Source: Methylovirgula sp. 4M-Z18 (GTDB lineage: Bacteria > Pseudomonadota > Alphaproteobacteria > Rhizobiales > Beijerinckiaceae). From it: a DNA stretch of 64,000 nt. Under the pieces are notes generated by a model that saw only the letters and a program-made list of their open reading frames with translations, was not told the origin of the DNA and did no database searches. The stretch is from positions 4,254,874 through 4,318,873 of the forward strand of contig NZ_CP149574.1 of NCBI RefSeq assembly GCF_037890675.1, written 5' to 3'. Shown in pieces: positions 63,647-64,000 of the stretch (position 1 is the first letter of the stretch; every line of letters begins with the position of its first letter). The position numbers and the translations under genes were made by a program.

Positions 63647-64000
63647 ATGGTCATCGACACATCCGCAATCGTTGCGATTGCCTTCAATGAACCTGAGGCA
63701 AAGAGTTTCCGCGAACGGATTGCAGACGATCCCGTTCGGCTCATCTCGGCAGCAACAATTTTGGAAGCGGCGATGGTGATTGAGACGCGGCAGGGCGAAG
63801 CTGGCGGTGGGGAACTCGATCTTTGGCTGCATAAGGCGAAGGTTGAGATTGTTGCCGTGACTGCTGACCATGCTGATCAGGCCCGCCGCGCTTGGCGCCG
63901 GTATGGCAAAGGACGCCACGCCGCTGCGCTGAACTTTGGCGATTGTTTTTCCTACGCGCTTGCATCGCTTACGGGTGAGCCTTTGCTGTTCAAGGGCAAT
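63647..64000 (+). CDS. vapC: VapC-type PIN-domain toxin, partial (3' end cut by window)
   Basis: The first 118 residues of a PIN ribonuclease. The acidic metal ligands are visible at VIDTSAIVAI (Asp4), ATILEAAMVIE (Glu), and LNFGDCFSYALA (Asp), so the active site looks intact. The family is about 130 residues long, so only the last few codons are missing. It probably cleaves tRNA or rRNA when freed from VapB. Confidence 0.9.
   Translation, partial: MVIDTSAIVAIAFNEPEAKSFRERIADDPVRLISAATILEAAMVIETRQGEAGGGELDLWLHKAKVEIVAVTADHADQARRAWRRYGKGRHAAALNFGDCFSYALASLTGEPLLFKGN

Overview
The window reads as the chromosome of a high-GC alphaproteobacterium, most likely of the order Hyphomicrobiales (Rhizobiales) and possibly near Beijerinckiaceae. 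The support is a hemC-hemD-Mic60-hemY cluster divergent from tsaD, a gpsA/YciI/EVE/acs neighbourhood, an SdhAF4-like gene divergent from rsmB, rsmB followed by a heparinase II/III gene, and a palindromic repeat of a kind I associate with this group. The genus is an inference and no 16S gene is present.

Region by region: 1-1684 is a minus-strand acyl-CoA type operon (enoyl-CoA hydratase, MaoC dehydratase, a partial MDR oxidoreductase). 1983-8263 is accessory metabolism: an alpha/beta hydrolase, a GlxA/AraC regulator, a DoxX/DUF4267 pair facing a TetR gene across three operator-like repeats, an IS5-type transposase scar, and an Ldh-type plus FAD dehydrogenase pair. 8543-10999 is an MHYT-PAS-GGDEF-EAL signalling protein. 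11531-13504 is minCDE with a terminator embedded at its end. 13860-22367 carries a stand-alone LuxR-type DNA-binding domain and two tandem autotransporters with PGRS-like glycine-rich passengers, nearly identical barrels and identical terminator hairpins. 22529-24157 holds a beta-carbonic anhydrase and a DUF1275 protein.

24158-29741 is a degenerating tandem array of GT-C-like membrane protein genes. Two full copies survive. A third is split into 5' and 3' remnants around an AT-rich, apparently foreign gene that itself contains an in-frame palindromic repeat. 30704-40022 is catabolic: a LuxR regulator divergent from permease-SDR-lactone oxidase genes, then glnHPQ with a C45 acyltransferase/peptidase and an RpiR regulator. 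40022-41209 looks like the worn edge of a mobile element next to tRNA-Thr(CGT).

41377-46998 is the tetrapyrrole/Mic60/tsaD core block. The usual continuation (gpsA, YciI, EVE, acs) is interrupted by a DUF4139 protein, a phospholipase D-like protein, an HxlR-controlled oxidoreductase and a MarR-controlled efflux operon. 59064-64000 contains a small membrane protein, the SdhAF4-like gene, rsmB, a GNAT acetyltransferase, a heparinase II/III family gene starting at TTG, and a VapBC toxin-antitoxin pair cut by the right edge. All similarity statements come from reading the sequence and from memory of families; no database search was run.
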